Assembly: GCF_900119485.1 (NCBI RefSeq)
Contig: NZ_FPJZ01000011.1
Coordinates: forward strand, 1-35,557
Length of the DNA stretch: 35,557 bases
Direction of reading: 5' to 3'
Source of the DNA: Thermoactinomyces sp. DSM 45891
GTDB lineage: Bacteria > Bacillota > Bacilli > Thermoactinomycetales > Thermoactinomycetaceae
The translations under genes and the position numbers were made by a program. Below the pieces are notes generated by a model. The model ran no database searches, was not told the origin of the DNA, and was given only the letters and a program-made list of their open reading frames with translations. Positions 25,950-33,354 of the stretch are shown one piece after another (the first letter of the stretch is position 1; each line of letters opens with the position of its first letter).

Positions 25950-27302
25950 CTATTTTTCCAAGCGAACCTGTAATCCTAACTTTTCGATTTCATCAAAAAA
26001 TGTAGGACATGTTTTCGATATACATCCAGGATCTAGGATTCTCACCTGCGGGACCTTCGCACCAATTAAAGCCAAGGACATAGCCACACGGTGATCATCG
26101 TACGAGTTACATTCAGCCGCTAGTGGCTCACCAGGGTAAACGGTTATTCCATCTTCACGTTCTTCTACTTGTATCCCCATTTTGGTTAAACACTCTGCAA
26201 TAACACCTATCCGATCTGATTCATGATTCCTGATATGTGCTACTTCATGAATGGATATAGGCCCATCCGCAAAAGGAGCTATAGCCGCAAGAGTCAACGT
26301 CTGATCAGACATCTCTCTCATGGAAATGTCAAAGTTCCCTTTTAGTTGTTTTGTACCTTGTAATTCAAGGAACCCTTCCCCTTTAACCACTGTACACCCC
26401 ATTCTTTCCAGCACATCAACAAATTGAATATCGGGTTGCAATGTATCATAAGATAGGTTGTCCACTCGAATCTTTCCATTTGTGAGCGCTGCTAAGGCAA
26501 AAAAGTAGTTCACAGTTGACGCGTCGGCTTCTAACTGGATATCCTGACTCTTGTAAGTTTTGGGATATACCTTAATGGTAGTTAGTGAGTCATCATATTC
26601 GACATGAGCACCGAACTGTTCCATCAGATCCAATGTGATTTTCACATAGGCATGTTGGACAATATGATCCACTATACAGATCGTCACTGGCTCCTCAGCA
26701 TAACTACTCGCGATTAGTAACCCACTGATAAACTGACTTGATGTTTTCCCAGAGATGTTAACAACACCCCCATACATGCCCTTTCCTTCAATCTGAATTG
26801 GTAAAAAGCCGTCCTCTCCCGAATATTTGATTTGTGCACCAAGCTCTTGCAGGGCGGTAATAAGGGTGGCCATCGGGCGCTTACTCATACTAGCGCTTCC
26901 CTCCATCGTCCAGCGACCGCCTCGTGATGCCGCTAAAAGACCGGGAAGAAATCGAGCTGTCGTTCCAGCCGAACCAATGTAGAGTGTCCCGTCCTTCTTA
27001 AGCCAATCTCCATTAACTCCTTCAATGATCACTTCATCTTCATTTACTTCAATCCGAACCCCAAGCTGTCGTAAAGTATGTATACACCAGTATGTGTCGT
27101 CACTTCTAAGCACTCCAGATAGCCTAGATGTACCTTCAGCCATTGCCGCCATAATCAAAGCCCGGTTCGTCCAACTCTTACTACCTGGAACGCGAATTCG
27201 GCCATTAACAGGATGGTTAGCTGGTGATACCTCGGCTACTTCTACATCATGTAACGTCGCCCATTCAGATCTTGCTTGTAAATCCGGTTTAAAATCCCCC
27301 AT
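25950..27302 (-). CDS. aroA: 3-phosphoshikimate 1-carboxyvinyltransferase (EPSP synthase)
   Basis: The enzyme adds phosphoenolpyruvate to shikimate-3-phosphate in the shikimate pathway. The 450-residue protein starts at ATG 27302, 6 bases after GGAGGT, with an N-terminal extension of about 33 residues before the first repeat. The substrate loop is VPGSKSWTNRAL (Ser41, Lys42, Ser43), then YIGSAGTTARFLPG, SMSKRPMATLITALQELGA, and ISGKTSSQFISGLL. The catalytic Asp lies in the YDTLQPDIQF region, and HRVAMSLALIG is at the C-terminus. The GSKS form rather than the GDKS form usual in Bacillus makes it look closer to other EPSP synthase groups. It stands alone, away from aroE. Confidence 0.9.
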   Translation of the reverse strand: MGDFKPDLQARSEWATLHDVEVAEVSPANHPVNGRIRVPGSKSWTNRALIMAAMAEGTSRLSGVLRSDDTYWCIHTLRQLGVRIEVNEDEVIIEGVNGDWLKKDGTLYIGSAGTTARFLPGLLAASRGGRWTMEGSASMSKRPMATLITALQELGAQIKYSGEDGFLPIQIEGKGMYGGVVNISGKTSSQFISGLLIASSYAEEPVTICIVDHIVQHAYVKITLDLMEQFGAHVEYDDSLTTIKVYPKTYKSQDIQLEADASTVNYFFALAALTNGKIRVDNLSYDTLQPDIQFVDVLERMGCTVVKGEGFLELQGTKQLKGNFDISMREMSDQTLTLAAIAPFADGPISIHEVAHIRNHESDRIGVIAECLTKMGIQVEEREDGITVYPGEPLAAECNSYDDHRVAMSLALIGAKVPQVRILDPGCISKTCPTFFDEIEKLGLQVRLEK

Positions 27303-27416
27303 ATAAATACCTCCAGCAATATGATTCTTATATCATATATAATTTTATAGTAACATTGGCCATAAAAAGGTACTGAACAGAGATTAGCTATCTTTCAGTT
27401 TATGAGGAGATCACAC

Positions 27417-27812
27417 ATGAAAAAAAATAGCCCTCCTTATTCTATCATGCAGCGTATTTTATTGGATGTTTGGTCTGAAGAGTCTAGCACTAAATTCGCT
27501 CCAGAAAATCCAGCACTGGGGCAATGTGGAGTAACAGCACTCGTGATCCATGATTTATATGGGGGAGAGATCTTAAAAACACGTGTGACCGGAGGATGGC
27601 ATTTTTATAACAAACTTAACAAGCAAATCCATGACTTCACAGCCTCACAATTCGATCAGAGAATCTCTTATCTTCATAAACCTTCTTGTAGAATTGAGGC
27701 TTTTGCTGACACAAATGGGCAACAATATAATTATTTGAGACACGCCGTAAGCCAAAGGATGCAGCATTACACAAGAAGAGGCAGGTATGTAGAAACAAAG
27801 GGGGAGCGTTGA
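27417..27812 (+). CDS. YunG-like protein
   Basis: From the ATG at 27417 (GAGGAGA, 6 bases upstream; an ATG at 27402 has no site) the protein has 131 residues. It resembles the YunG family of Bacillus in the segment NPALGQCGVTALVIHDLYGG, followed by ILKTRVTGGWHFYNKL and HDFTASQF. A conserved-looking Cys (GQCG), His (WHFYN) and Asp (HDFT) occur in the order of a papain-like catalytic triad, which would suit a small thiol hydrolase. This is an inference, since the family has no established function. It is divergent from aroA across a 114-base AT-rich spacer. Confidence 0.75.
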   Translation: MKKNSPPYSIMQRILLDVWSEESSTKFAPENPALGQCGVTALVIHDLYGGEILKTRVTGGWHFYNKLNKQIHDFTASQFDQRISYLHKPSCRIEAFADTNGQQYNYLRHAVSQRMQHYTRRGRYVETKGER

Positions 27813-27848
27813 GGTATGAAAATCAACCTACGAACGCTTCCCCTTTGT
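27796..27848. terminator. Terminator-like inverted repeat after the YunG-like gene
   Basis: AAAGGGGGAGCGTT (27797-27810) pairs with AACGCTTCCCCTTT (27832-27845), with GAGGT/ACCT extending inward. No long T-run follows, so efficiency is uncertain. The stop codon of the YunG-like gene lies in the left arm. Confidence 0.55.
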
Positions 27849-27884
27849 TCCAATCTACTACAAGACTAATTCATTTTATACATT

Positions 27885-28601
27885 TTACAAATGACTCTTA
27901 ATCCCATCCAAGATCAAGTTAATTTGCTGAATAACTTGATCTCTCTGCTCCTGAATAAAAAAATGTCCACCACTGTATGCATATAATTCACAGCTACTAG
28001 ACGTGTATAAACCCCATTCCTTCACTAGAGCTGTTGATACGTACGGATCCTCTGTCCCATAGAGCACTATAAAGGGACAATCCATTTGTTCACGATCTGC
28101 AGGAGGCTCATAAAGCTCAATCGCTTGAAAATCCGACCTGATAATAGGGAGAAAAATACTGGCTAGTTCTTCATTATTCAACATATCAGTAGGTGTTCCA
28201 CCATAACCAAAAATCTTTGCTAAAAACGCTTCATCATCCAAAGTATGAATATGATTCCGTAAGGGCACATGCGGAGGATTCTTACCAGAAAGAATGCAAC
28301 AAGCGGGCATAGGCTGATTCTCGGATTTTAATCTTCTCATGACTTCAAATACAATAAGCGCCCCCATACTATGCCCAAAAAAACAATATGGACCACTGTT
28401 AATCTCATTTTTGATACTTTGATAAATATCCTCAACTAACTGACTAAAATCCGAAATTAACGACTCTCCAAAACGCTTCCCTCTACCAGGCAACTCTATT
28501 GGTATCAGTTCAATATCTGCATGTAGATCATTCTTCCAATCAAAAAATACTCTTGCCGACCCTCCAGCATATGGAAGGCACAATAATTTTATTCTACTCA
28601 T
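27885..28601 (-). CDS. Type II thioesterase of NRPS/PKS kind
   Basis: This 238-residue alpha/beta hydrolase belongs to the GrsT/SrfAD group that removes wrong acyl groups from carrier domains of non-ribosomal peptide or polyketide synthases. It has the LLCLPYAGGSARVF start, nucleophile Ser78 in FFGHSMGALI, Asp185 (YGTEDPYV) and His213 (SGGHFFI), a complete triad. The family LPGRGKRFGE motif is also present. The ATG at 28601 has an AGAGG site. No synthetase, carrier protein or phosphopantetheinyl transferase gene is in the window, so its partner must be elsewhere or lost. It lies just outside the sigK fragment on the chromosome side. Confidence 0.88.
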   Translation of the reverse strand: MSRIKLLCLPYAGGSARVFFDWKNDLHADIELIPIELPGRGKRFGESLISDFSQLVEDIYQSIKNEINSGPYCFFGHSMGALIVFEVMRRLKSENQPMPACCILSGKNPPHVPLRNHIHTLDDEAFLAKIFGYGGTPTDMLNNEELASIFLPIIRSDFQAIELYEPPADREQMDCPFIVLYGTEDPYVSTALVKEWGLYTSSSCELYAYSGGHFFIQEQRDQVIQQINLILDGIKSHL

Positions 28602-28725
28602 AAACGAAACCTCTTCTTATGTGAAATAAAAAACACAATAACATATGCAGTTAAAATTTGCAATTAAAAATGATAGCAATTTATAGAATTTTAATCAATA
28701 CTATGACTTATGTCGCTCTACAAAG

Positions 28726-28758
28726 AAAACTCAATCTCCAAAATCGGAAACTGAGTTC
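28726..28758 (-). terminator. Terminator of sigK
   Basis: On the minus strand AACTCAGTTTCC pairs with GGAGATTGAGTT (with G-T wobbles) around a 6-base loop, then TTCTTT. It starts 14 bases after the sigK stop. Confidence 0.7.
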
Positions 28759-28771
28759 TCCTATTCTCTCC

Positions 28772-29065
28772 CTATATCCGATCCTTCTTCGGCACGTTCC
28801 GATAAAATTCGTGAAATAACTTAATCAAGGCTCGCTTCTCAATCCTCGATACATACGACCGCGAAATTCCTAGCTCCTTCGCAATCTCACGCTGCGTCTT
28901 CTCATCTTCATTCAACAAACCGAAACGCCAACGAATCACCTCTTGCTCACGCTCATCGAGGATGTGGATGTGGTTATAAATCTGGGTCTTTTCGATTTTT
29001 AGTTGCACGTGCTCAGCTACTTCATCTCGCTCTGTTCCCAGGATATCGATTAGGGTTATTTCATT
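28772..29065 (-). CDS. sigK: 3' portion of interrupted sporulation sigma factor SigK (SpoIIIC part)
   Basis: Sigma-K directs late mother-cell transcription in sporulation. Only its C-terminal 97 codons are here. Region 4 is intact and highly typical: LDEREQEVIRWRFGLL, then KTQREIAKELGISRSYVSRI, then EKRALIKLFHEFYR, a sigma-K rather than sigma-E signature. Homology continues upstream of the apparent GTG at 29008 through NEITLIDILG, which matches the sigma-K linker, and stops at AATGAA coding Asn-Glu. A stop lies just beyond at 29078. The AATGA is the crossover core of the Bacillus skin element. The 5' half is absent from the window. A divergent SpoIVCA-type recombinase gene lies 317 bases away. 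It is therefore a gene to be rebuilt by excision, not decay. Confidence 0.88.
   Translation of the reverse strand, partial: NEITLIDILGTERDEVAEHVQLKIEKTQIYNHIHILDEREQEVIRWRFGLLNEDEKTQREIAKELGISRSYVSRIEKRALIKLFHEFYRNVPKKDRI
29061..29065 (-). other. Predicted skin-type attachment core (AATGA) at the sigK junction
   Basis: AATGA on the minus strand marks where sigma-K homology begins (codons Asn-Glu-Ile). In Bacillus subtilis a 5-bp AATGA direct repeat at this same codon position is the SpoIVCA crossover. The partner site should lie at the other end of the element, beyond the window. Confidence 0.7.
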
Positions 29066-29143
29066 TACACTAGGTGTTTATCTGTGTTGATATTTATCCC
29101 CCTTCTAAATATAGCTATTGTTCACTATCGGTATTTCTTGTCC

Positions 29144-29305
29144 CTATAAATGATCGTGGTCAATTGATTGCCATAGACGTAAAATCAGGCTCTTTAATTC
29201 TTCTATTCTGATACTTCTTTCTTCTTCTGTGATTTTAGGGGGAACTAGATGAATCGTTGTTTTTCCTATTTTATATGTTACATCGGATCGCTCATCTTCT
29301 TGCAA
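29144..29305 (-). CDS. 53-residue ORF beside the recombinase, inside the element
   Basis: This frame is too short for ordinary ORF cut-offs. It starts at TTG 29305, 5 bases after a GAGGTGA site, and ends at TAG. The product begins QEDERSDVTYKIGKTTIHLV, continues PPKITEEERSIRIEELKSLI and ends LRLWQSIDHDHL, a short beta hairpin followed by an acidic and basic helix. It runs toward the sigK fragment and is divergent from the serine recombinase, with 76 bases between starts. Small proteins with a P-x-ITEEER helix are, to my recollection, common next to serine recombinases in Firmicutes elements. Its role is unknown; a partner of the recombinase is one possibility. Confidence 0.6.
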   Translation of the reverse strand: MQEDERSDVTYKIGKTTIHLVPPKITEEERSIRIEELKSLILRLWQSIDHDHL

Positions 29306-29381
29306 CGTACATCACCTCGATAAACTGTATGCAGAAGACAAGAAGTTTTGACATATATTTATACACAGAGGAGGACTTTTT

Positions 29382-30923
29382 ATGGATAGAGTCGCGATTT
29401 ATCTGCGAAAATCACGTGCGGATCTAGAGGCGGAAACACGCGGTGAAGGTGAAACCCTTGCGAAACATAAGAAAGCATTGCTTCAATTAGCTAAAAATCA
29501 AAACCTAAATATCGTAAAGATCAGACAAGAAATTGTATCTGGGGAAAGCCTAATCCATCGTCCAGAAATGATGGAACTATTAAAAGAGGTTGAAAGTGGG
29601 CTCTATGATGCAGTATTGGTTATGGACGTAGATCGGTTAGGTCGCGGGAACATGCGTGAACAGGGCTTAATTTTAGAGACATTTCAGAAATATAACACAA
29701 AAATTATTACCCCTCGTAAAACGTATGATCTTCGGGATGAATGGGACGAAGAATATAGCGAATTTGAAGCTTTCATGGCTCGAAAAGAGTTGAAGATCAT
29801 TAATCGGCGCCTGCAAGGTGGAAGAGTCCGCTCTGTAGAGGAAGGCAATTATATTGGCACTCGTCCCCCTTATGGATATGAGATTCAAGATGACAATAAG
29901 AGCCGCTATCTGATTCCAAATCCAGAACAAGCAACCGTCGTAAAGATGATTTTTAACTGGTATACACATGAGGACCCGAATCAAAGGATTGGGTCTAATA
30001 AGATTTCTAACGAACTGAATGCACTTGGCTATAAAACCTACCTTGGGAACTTTTGGAACAGTTCTAGTGTACTAAATATCATCAAAAACGCTGTATACGC
30101 CGGACGAATTCAATGGAAGAAAAAAGAGCATAAAAAAACAGGAGATCCTCTCAAACGTCGTGAAGTCAAAACACGTGCTCAAAGTGAATGGATTGATGTT
30201 CAAGGAAAGCACGAACCATTGATTCCTATGGAAACATACCAAAAGGCTCAACAAATTTTAAAAAAGCAATATCATGTCCCTTACCAACTCGAAAATGGAA
30301 TCTCTAATCCATTAGCTGGATTAATTAAATGCGCAAAATGCGGCTCCTCTATGGTTTTAAGACCCTATACAAATCAACTTCCTCACCTCATGTGTTATAA
30401 AAAACCATGCAAAAACAAAAGCTCTCGATTTATGTACGTAGAAGAACGTTTAATCGAAGTATTACATAGTTGGTTGGATCAATACCGTTTAACATGGAAC
30501 AAAAAAGATCGCCCCGAGAGCTCTTCTTACAATATTGAGCTCAAAGAAACGACTCTACGTAACCTTCAACAGGAAACCCGAAATCTGGAGAGCCAAAAAG
30601 ACAGGCTACACGACCTACTAGAACGAGGAATCTATGATGAAGAAACCTATATGAATCGCTCTCAACACATCTGCAATCGAATCAGTGAAGTACACCAAGC
30701 ATTAGAAAAAACACTCATCGACCTCGAAGAAGAACAAAATCGAGCAAAAGCACAAATCGATATTATCCCGAAAGTTGAACACGCCCTAGATATCTATCCT
30801 CTACTACAAGACGCCAAACAAAAAAATGCCCTGTTAAAAGGCATTTTGGACCACTGTATGTATGATAAGGAAAAGCATCAATGGAATAACGAGTTTACAC
30901 TAACTGTGTATCCTAAGCTCTAA
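29382..30923 (+). CDS. spoIVCA: Large serine recombinase, SpoIVCA-like
   Basis: The 513-residue enzyme has the SpoIVCA size and layout. The resolvase domain (about 1-150) has nucleophile Ser11 (YLRKSRAD) and MDVDRLGRGNM. The linker helix with EAFMARKELKIINRRLQGGR leads into the recombinase domain (about 160-300, GTRPPYGYEI and NIIKNAVYAGRIQWKKKEHK). A zinc ribbon has Cys317, Cys320, Cys338 and Cys343 and is followed by a coiled coil at about 385-475. The ATG at 29382 follows GAGGAGG. It lies beside the interrupted sigK, so the natural reading is that it excises the intervening DNA in the mother cell to restore sigK. The symbol rests on this context; general serine integrases have the same domains. 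Confidence 0.9.
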   Translation: MDRVAIYLRKSRADLEAETRGEGETLAKHKKALLQLAKNQNLNIVKIRQEIVSGESLIHRPEMMELLKEVESGLYDAVLVMDVDRLGRGNMREQGLILETFQKYNTKIITPRKTYDLRDEWDEEYSEFEAFMARKELKIINRRLQGGRVRSVEEGNYIGTRPPYGYEIQDDNKSRYLIPNPEQATVVKMIFNWYTHEDPNQRIGSNKISNELNALGYKTYLGNFWNSSSVLNIIKNAVYAGRIQWKKKEHKKTGDPLKRREVKTRAQSEWIDVQGKHEPLIPMETYQKAQQILKKQYHVPYQLENGISNPLAGLIKCAKCGSSMVLRPYTNQLPHLMCYKKPCKNKSSRFMYVEERLIEVLHSWLDQYRLTWNKKDRPESSSYNIELKETTLRNLQQETRNLESQKDRLHDLLERGIYDEETYMNRSQHICNRISEVHQALEKTLIDLEEEQNRAKAQIDIIPKVEHALDIYPLLQDAKQKNALLKGILDHCMYDKEKHQWNNEFTLTVYPKL

Positions 30924-30948
30924 TGTTCGCTGTACATTCCAAAGAGAA

Positions 30949-30986
30949 AAGGGAGCTATCCTATTCTGAAACCCTTAGGACGCTCC
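30949..30986 (-). repeat. Hairpin repeat copy 1, terminator of the GH5 gene
   Basis: GGAGCTATCCTAT and TTAGGACGCTCC (plus-strand reading) form an interrupted stem with a 10-base loop. On the minus strand the stem is followed by CCTTTTCTCTTT and starts 28 bases after the GH5 stop, so it can end that transcript. Copy 2 lies at 35340-35377 with the same arms and a different loop. Confidence 0.6.
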
Positions 30987-31013
30987 TCCATCATTTTGAG
31001 AACCTTCAATGTT

Positions 31014-32246
31014 CTACTTGCTATCTACTAAATCTCTTTTTAATACGTCCCAAATAGGATTATTTTGACGTATAGGCTTTCCATCTTGATCCCATTTAAT
31101 TTTTCCGGTCCCTAATTCGTAATCCATACCTGTCCAAGTATCTTCACGAAATGCATAGAAAGACTTGTGCCAACCATGTTGATTAAAGATTGAGATTAAG
31201 TCTCTCATGTATCGCGAGGCTCCTGGAATAGTACGATTCATCCCGAATTCCTCAGCCATAATTCGATTGGCAGGAATATGATTGCTCTGAGCCCATGTTT
31301 GAATAGGCTGTAAGAATGTGTTTAACTCATTTTTATTCCACATGATCGGTTTTTTATTTTCTCCCACCTCTACAACTCCGGGGTACTTATACTTCTTCTC
31401 TTGACTTTCACCCTGGCTGGTTAGCTCATAGGGCTCATACATGTGAAAGGCATAAAGCGTTTTATCATCGTTAACTGGTTTGAGATATTTGAACGCCCAC
31501 GGGGTTGCATATAAACCGGAATCCAAAATAACAGGTGTGTCTGTGTCTACTTTCCGAATGGAACTCACAACTTTTTGATAAAACCGGTTTAGGTCAGCAG
31601 GTGTTCCTTTCACCTTGGAATACCATTTTTCGTAATCCTCTGTCCAAAAATCATTGAATTTATTTTTCTTAGATGTTTCTGGATGCGGTTCATTAATAAT
31701 ATTGTATCCAACGACAGCAGGGTGATCTTTTAATTCGAAAGCCAAGTCCTGCCAAAATTGACTAGCCTGTTCCTGATATTTTTCTTCTTCCCAGATTCGA
31801 TCATCATTTTGGTTGTTATTAAACTGACGCCAACGATCTCCTGGTAATGATAACATGGTAAGAACCACTTTTATCCCCTGTGATTGTGCTGTATCTAAAT
31901 CCTGCTTTAATTTTGCTAGATCTTCCTTGACCAATCCTTGATAGTTATCCGCATTGCCTATCAGAAAGTCCTTTCCTGATCGATCCGGTTTGTCCTCGAA
32001 TAAAAAATCTCTATCTTTTGCCCATTTATCTGGAGCTAAACGTACATATTCAATTTTGGCTTCTTTGGCTGCTTTGTAACTTTCAGGGAGTGAAGTACTA
32101 TTCATAAAATTAGTTCCTGTCCGTTTCTGGTTCCAGAAATTGATTTTGGACTCTACCTTTTTACTGGGCTCAGCCCTCACCGCTATGCCTTGTATTCCTA
32201 AGCTTATGACTCCTATCAACGTGATTCCAAGTATCATTTTTTTCAT
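31014..32246 (-). CDS. Secreted GH5-family glycoside hydrolase (endoglucanase-like)
   Basis: The 410-residue protein has a signal peptide at about 1-25 (MKKMILGITLIGVISLGIQG, cleaved near VRAEP) and a TIM-barrel catalytic domain. The acid/base is Glu186 in YNIINEPHPE and the nucleophile Glu333 in IMAEEFGMNR, the two glutamates of family GH5. Early motifs are EYVRLAPDKW and VVLTMLSLPGD; YAFHMYEPYE supplies the substrate-binding His and Tyr. It should cleave a beta-linked polysaccharide outside the cell, but the substrate cannot be fixed from motifs. The ATG at 32246 follows AGGAAGG. It has no binding module and no linked sugar transporter. If the sigK-interrupting element extends through here, it is cargo. 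Confidence 0.88.
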   Translation of the reverse strand: MKKMILGITLIGVISLGIQGIAVRAEPSKKVESKINFWNQKRTGTNFMNSTSLPESYKAAKEAKIEYVRLAPDKWAKDRDFLFEDKPDRSGKDFLIGNADNYQGLVKEDLAKLKQDLDTAQSQGIKVVLTMLSLPGDRWRQFNNNQNDDRIWEEEKYQEQASQFWQDLAFELKDHPAVVGYNIINEPHPETSKKNKFNDFWTEDYEKWYSKVKGTPADLNRFYQKVVSSIRKVDTDTPVILDSGLYATPWAFKYLKPVNDDKTLYAFHMYEPYELTSQGESQEKKYKYPGVVEVGENKKPIMWNKNELNTFLQPIQTWAQSNHIPANRIMAEEFGMNRTIPGASRYMRDLISIFNQHGWHKSFYAFREDTWTGMDYELGTGKIKWDQDGKPIRQNNPIWDVLKRDLVDSK

Positions 32247-32401
32247 GATTCGCCTTCCTTTCTAGATAATCGTTTCTCATCTAGTATAGATGGCCGATGT
32301 GACACGAATGTTACAACTGAGATGGAGTATTTTGATGGAGATGTGCACATAAGTCCTAATAGTCCAAATCGGCGTTAGGAAGAATACTCTTGTTAGCAGT
32401 G

Positions 32402-32430
32402 TTGACAGAATGATATTAGATAGATATAGT
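32402..32430 (+). promoter_or_regulatory. SigA promoter of the CPBP-tetR operon
   Basis: TTGACA (32402-32407) and TATAGT (32425-32430) are 17 bases apart, close to consensus. A palindromic operator begins 3 bases downstream of the -10 box. Confidence 0.85.
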
Positions 32431-32432
32431 AT

Positions 32433-32460
32433 TTATTACAGACTACGTAGTCGGTAATAA
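32433..32460 (+). promoter_or_regulatory. 28-bp palindromic operator, probably for the TetR regulator
   Basis: TTATTACAGACTAC and its mirrored half GTAGTCGGTAATAA form a palindrome with a single mismatched pair. It covers the likely transcription start of the CPBP-tetR operon, the ideal place for repression. The regulator encoded as second gene is the obvious ligand. Confidence 0.8.
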
Positions 32461-32481
32461 AATAAGAAATGGGTGAATGTC

Positions 32482-33354
32482 ATGGAAACAAAATACGGAC
32501 TTCAACCGAAAATTCCCTTTGGCTTCAAATCTTTAGCAGGGTTTATCCTTATTTTTGTCATTTGGCAAGGTGGCGCACTTGTCTGGGTAAATCTTATGAA
32601 TATGTTAATTCCAGCTACTCGATCTGGATTTCCTAGCTATATCACGCTATTGTTATCTTTTGCGTTTTTGATTCTCGGTGTCTTTCTGATCACTAGATAT
32701 TTTTTCAAGATTCCGTTTCGATCCTTTTTGTTTGAAGGAAAAAGGCCTGGCTTCCGTAAGTTTGCGATTTATTTTTCCTGGTACTTTTTAGCGCTGATCC
32801 TATACTTGATTATCGATATAGCTGTACATCCCCAAGCTTTTACCTTTCACTTCAAACTGCTTCCATGGCTAAGCGTATTCCTTGTCGCCGCGCCGTTAAT
32901 TTTGTTTCAATGTGCTGCTGAAGAAATTTTGTTCAGAGGCTATCTGTACCGAATGTTCAGATCATTAAAAGCTGGCGCATTCTGGTCCATTTTCATCACC
33001 TCCATTCTATTCTTCTTAACGCATGGTTTTAATCTTGAAATGCTAAATAATGGTATTTGGGGACCTTTATATTACCTACTAGCATCCTTCTCTTTGGGAG
33101 TCGTCGCTTACCGTACGAATGGTCTGGCTGCTTCTACCGCGATCCATTTTGCAGGGAATCTATTCCATATGACCATTTGGGGATATGGTGCATCAACAGC
33201 TAAAAGTTTTGGTCTGGAAAATATTGTTTTCCGCCACACGTTAGACACTCGCTTTCTATTCTTTGGGATGCTTATTATTTGGATCTCATACGGCGTTTTT
33301 CAACTTTTCAAGTATAAAAGGAATCGTTCATACGGTTCTGGGAGGAACTCATGA
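32482..33354 (+). CDS. CPBP-family intramembrane metalloprotease
   Basis: From the ATG at 32482 (GGGTG site, 6 bases upstream; a GTG at 32473 is unlikely) the protein has 290 residues and about eight hydrophobic segments. The CAAX/CPBP catalytic motifs are complete: Glu147-Glu148-x3-Arg152 (AAEEILFRG), His181 (LTHGFN), and His222-x3-Asn226 (IHFAGNLF). Family members cleave within the membrane near prenylated or other C-termini, or protect against bacteriocins; the substrate here is unknown. The stop overlaps the start of the tetR gene (ATGA), so both are one operon under the operator at 32433-32460. Confidence 0.88.
   Translation: METKYGLQPKIPFGFKSLAGFILIFVIWQGGALVWVNLMNMLIPATRSGFPSYITLLLSFAFLILGVFLITRYFFKIPFRSFLFEGKRPGFRKFAIYFSWYFLALILYLIIDIAVHPQAFTFHFKLLPWLSVFLVAAPLILFQCAAEEILFRGYLYRMFRSLKAGAFWSIFITSILFFLTHGFNLEMLNNGIWGPLYYLLASFSLGVVAYRTNGLAASTAIHFAGNLFHMTIWGYGASTAKSFGLENIVFRHTLDTRFLFFGMLIIWISYGVFQLFKYKRNRSYGSGRNS

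Noticed and set aside
28772..29008. A stand-alone 78-residue sigma-like protein starting at GTG 29008
   Set aside because: Sigma-K homology continues upstream in frame to the AATGA junction, so this is a sigK fragment rather than a separate small gene.
29350..29380. TTGACA and a SigE-like CATATATT before the recombinase gene
   Set aside because: TTGACA is too close to the ribosome binding site for a matching -10 box, and a mother-cell SigE pair with proper spacing could not be convincingly built.
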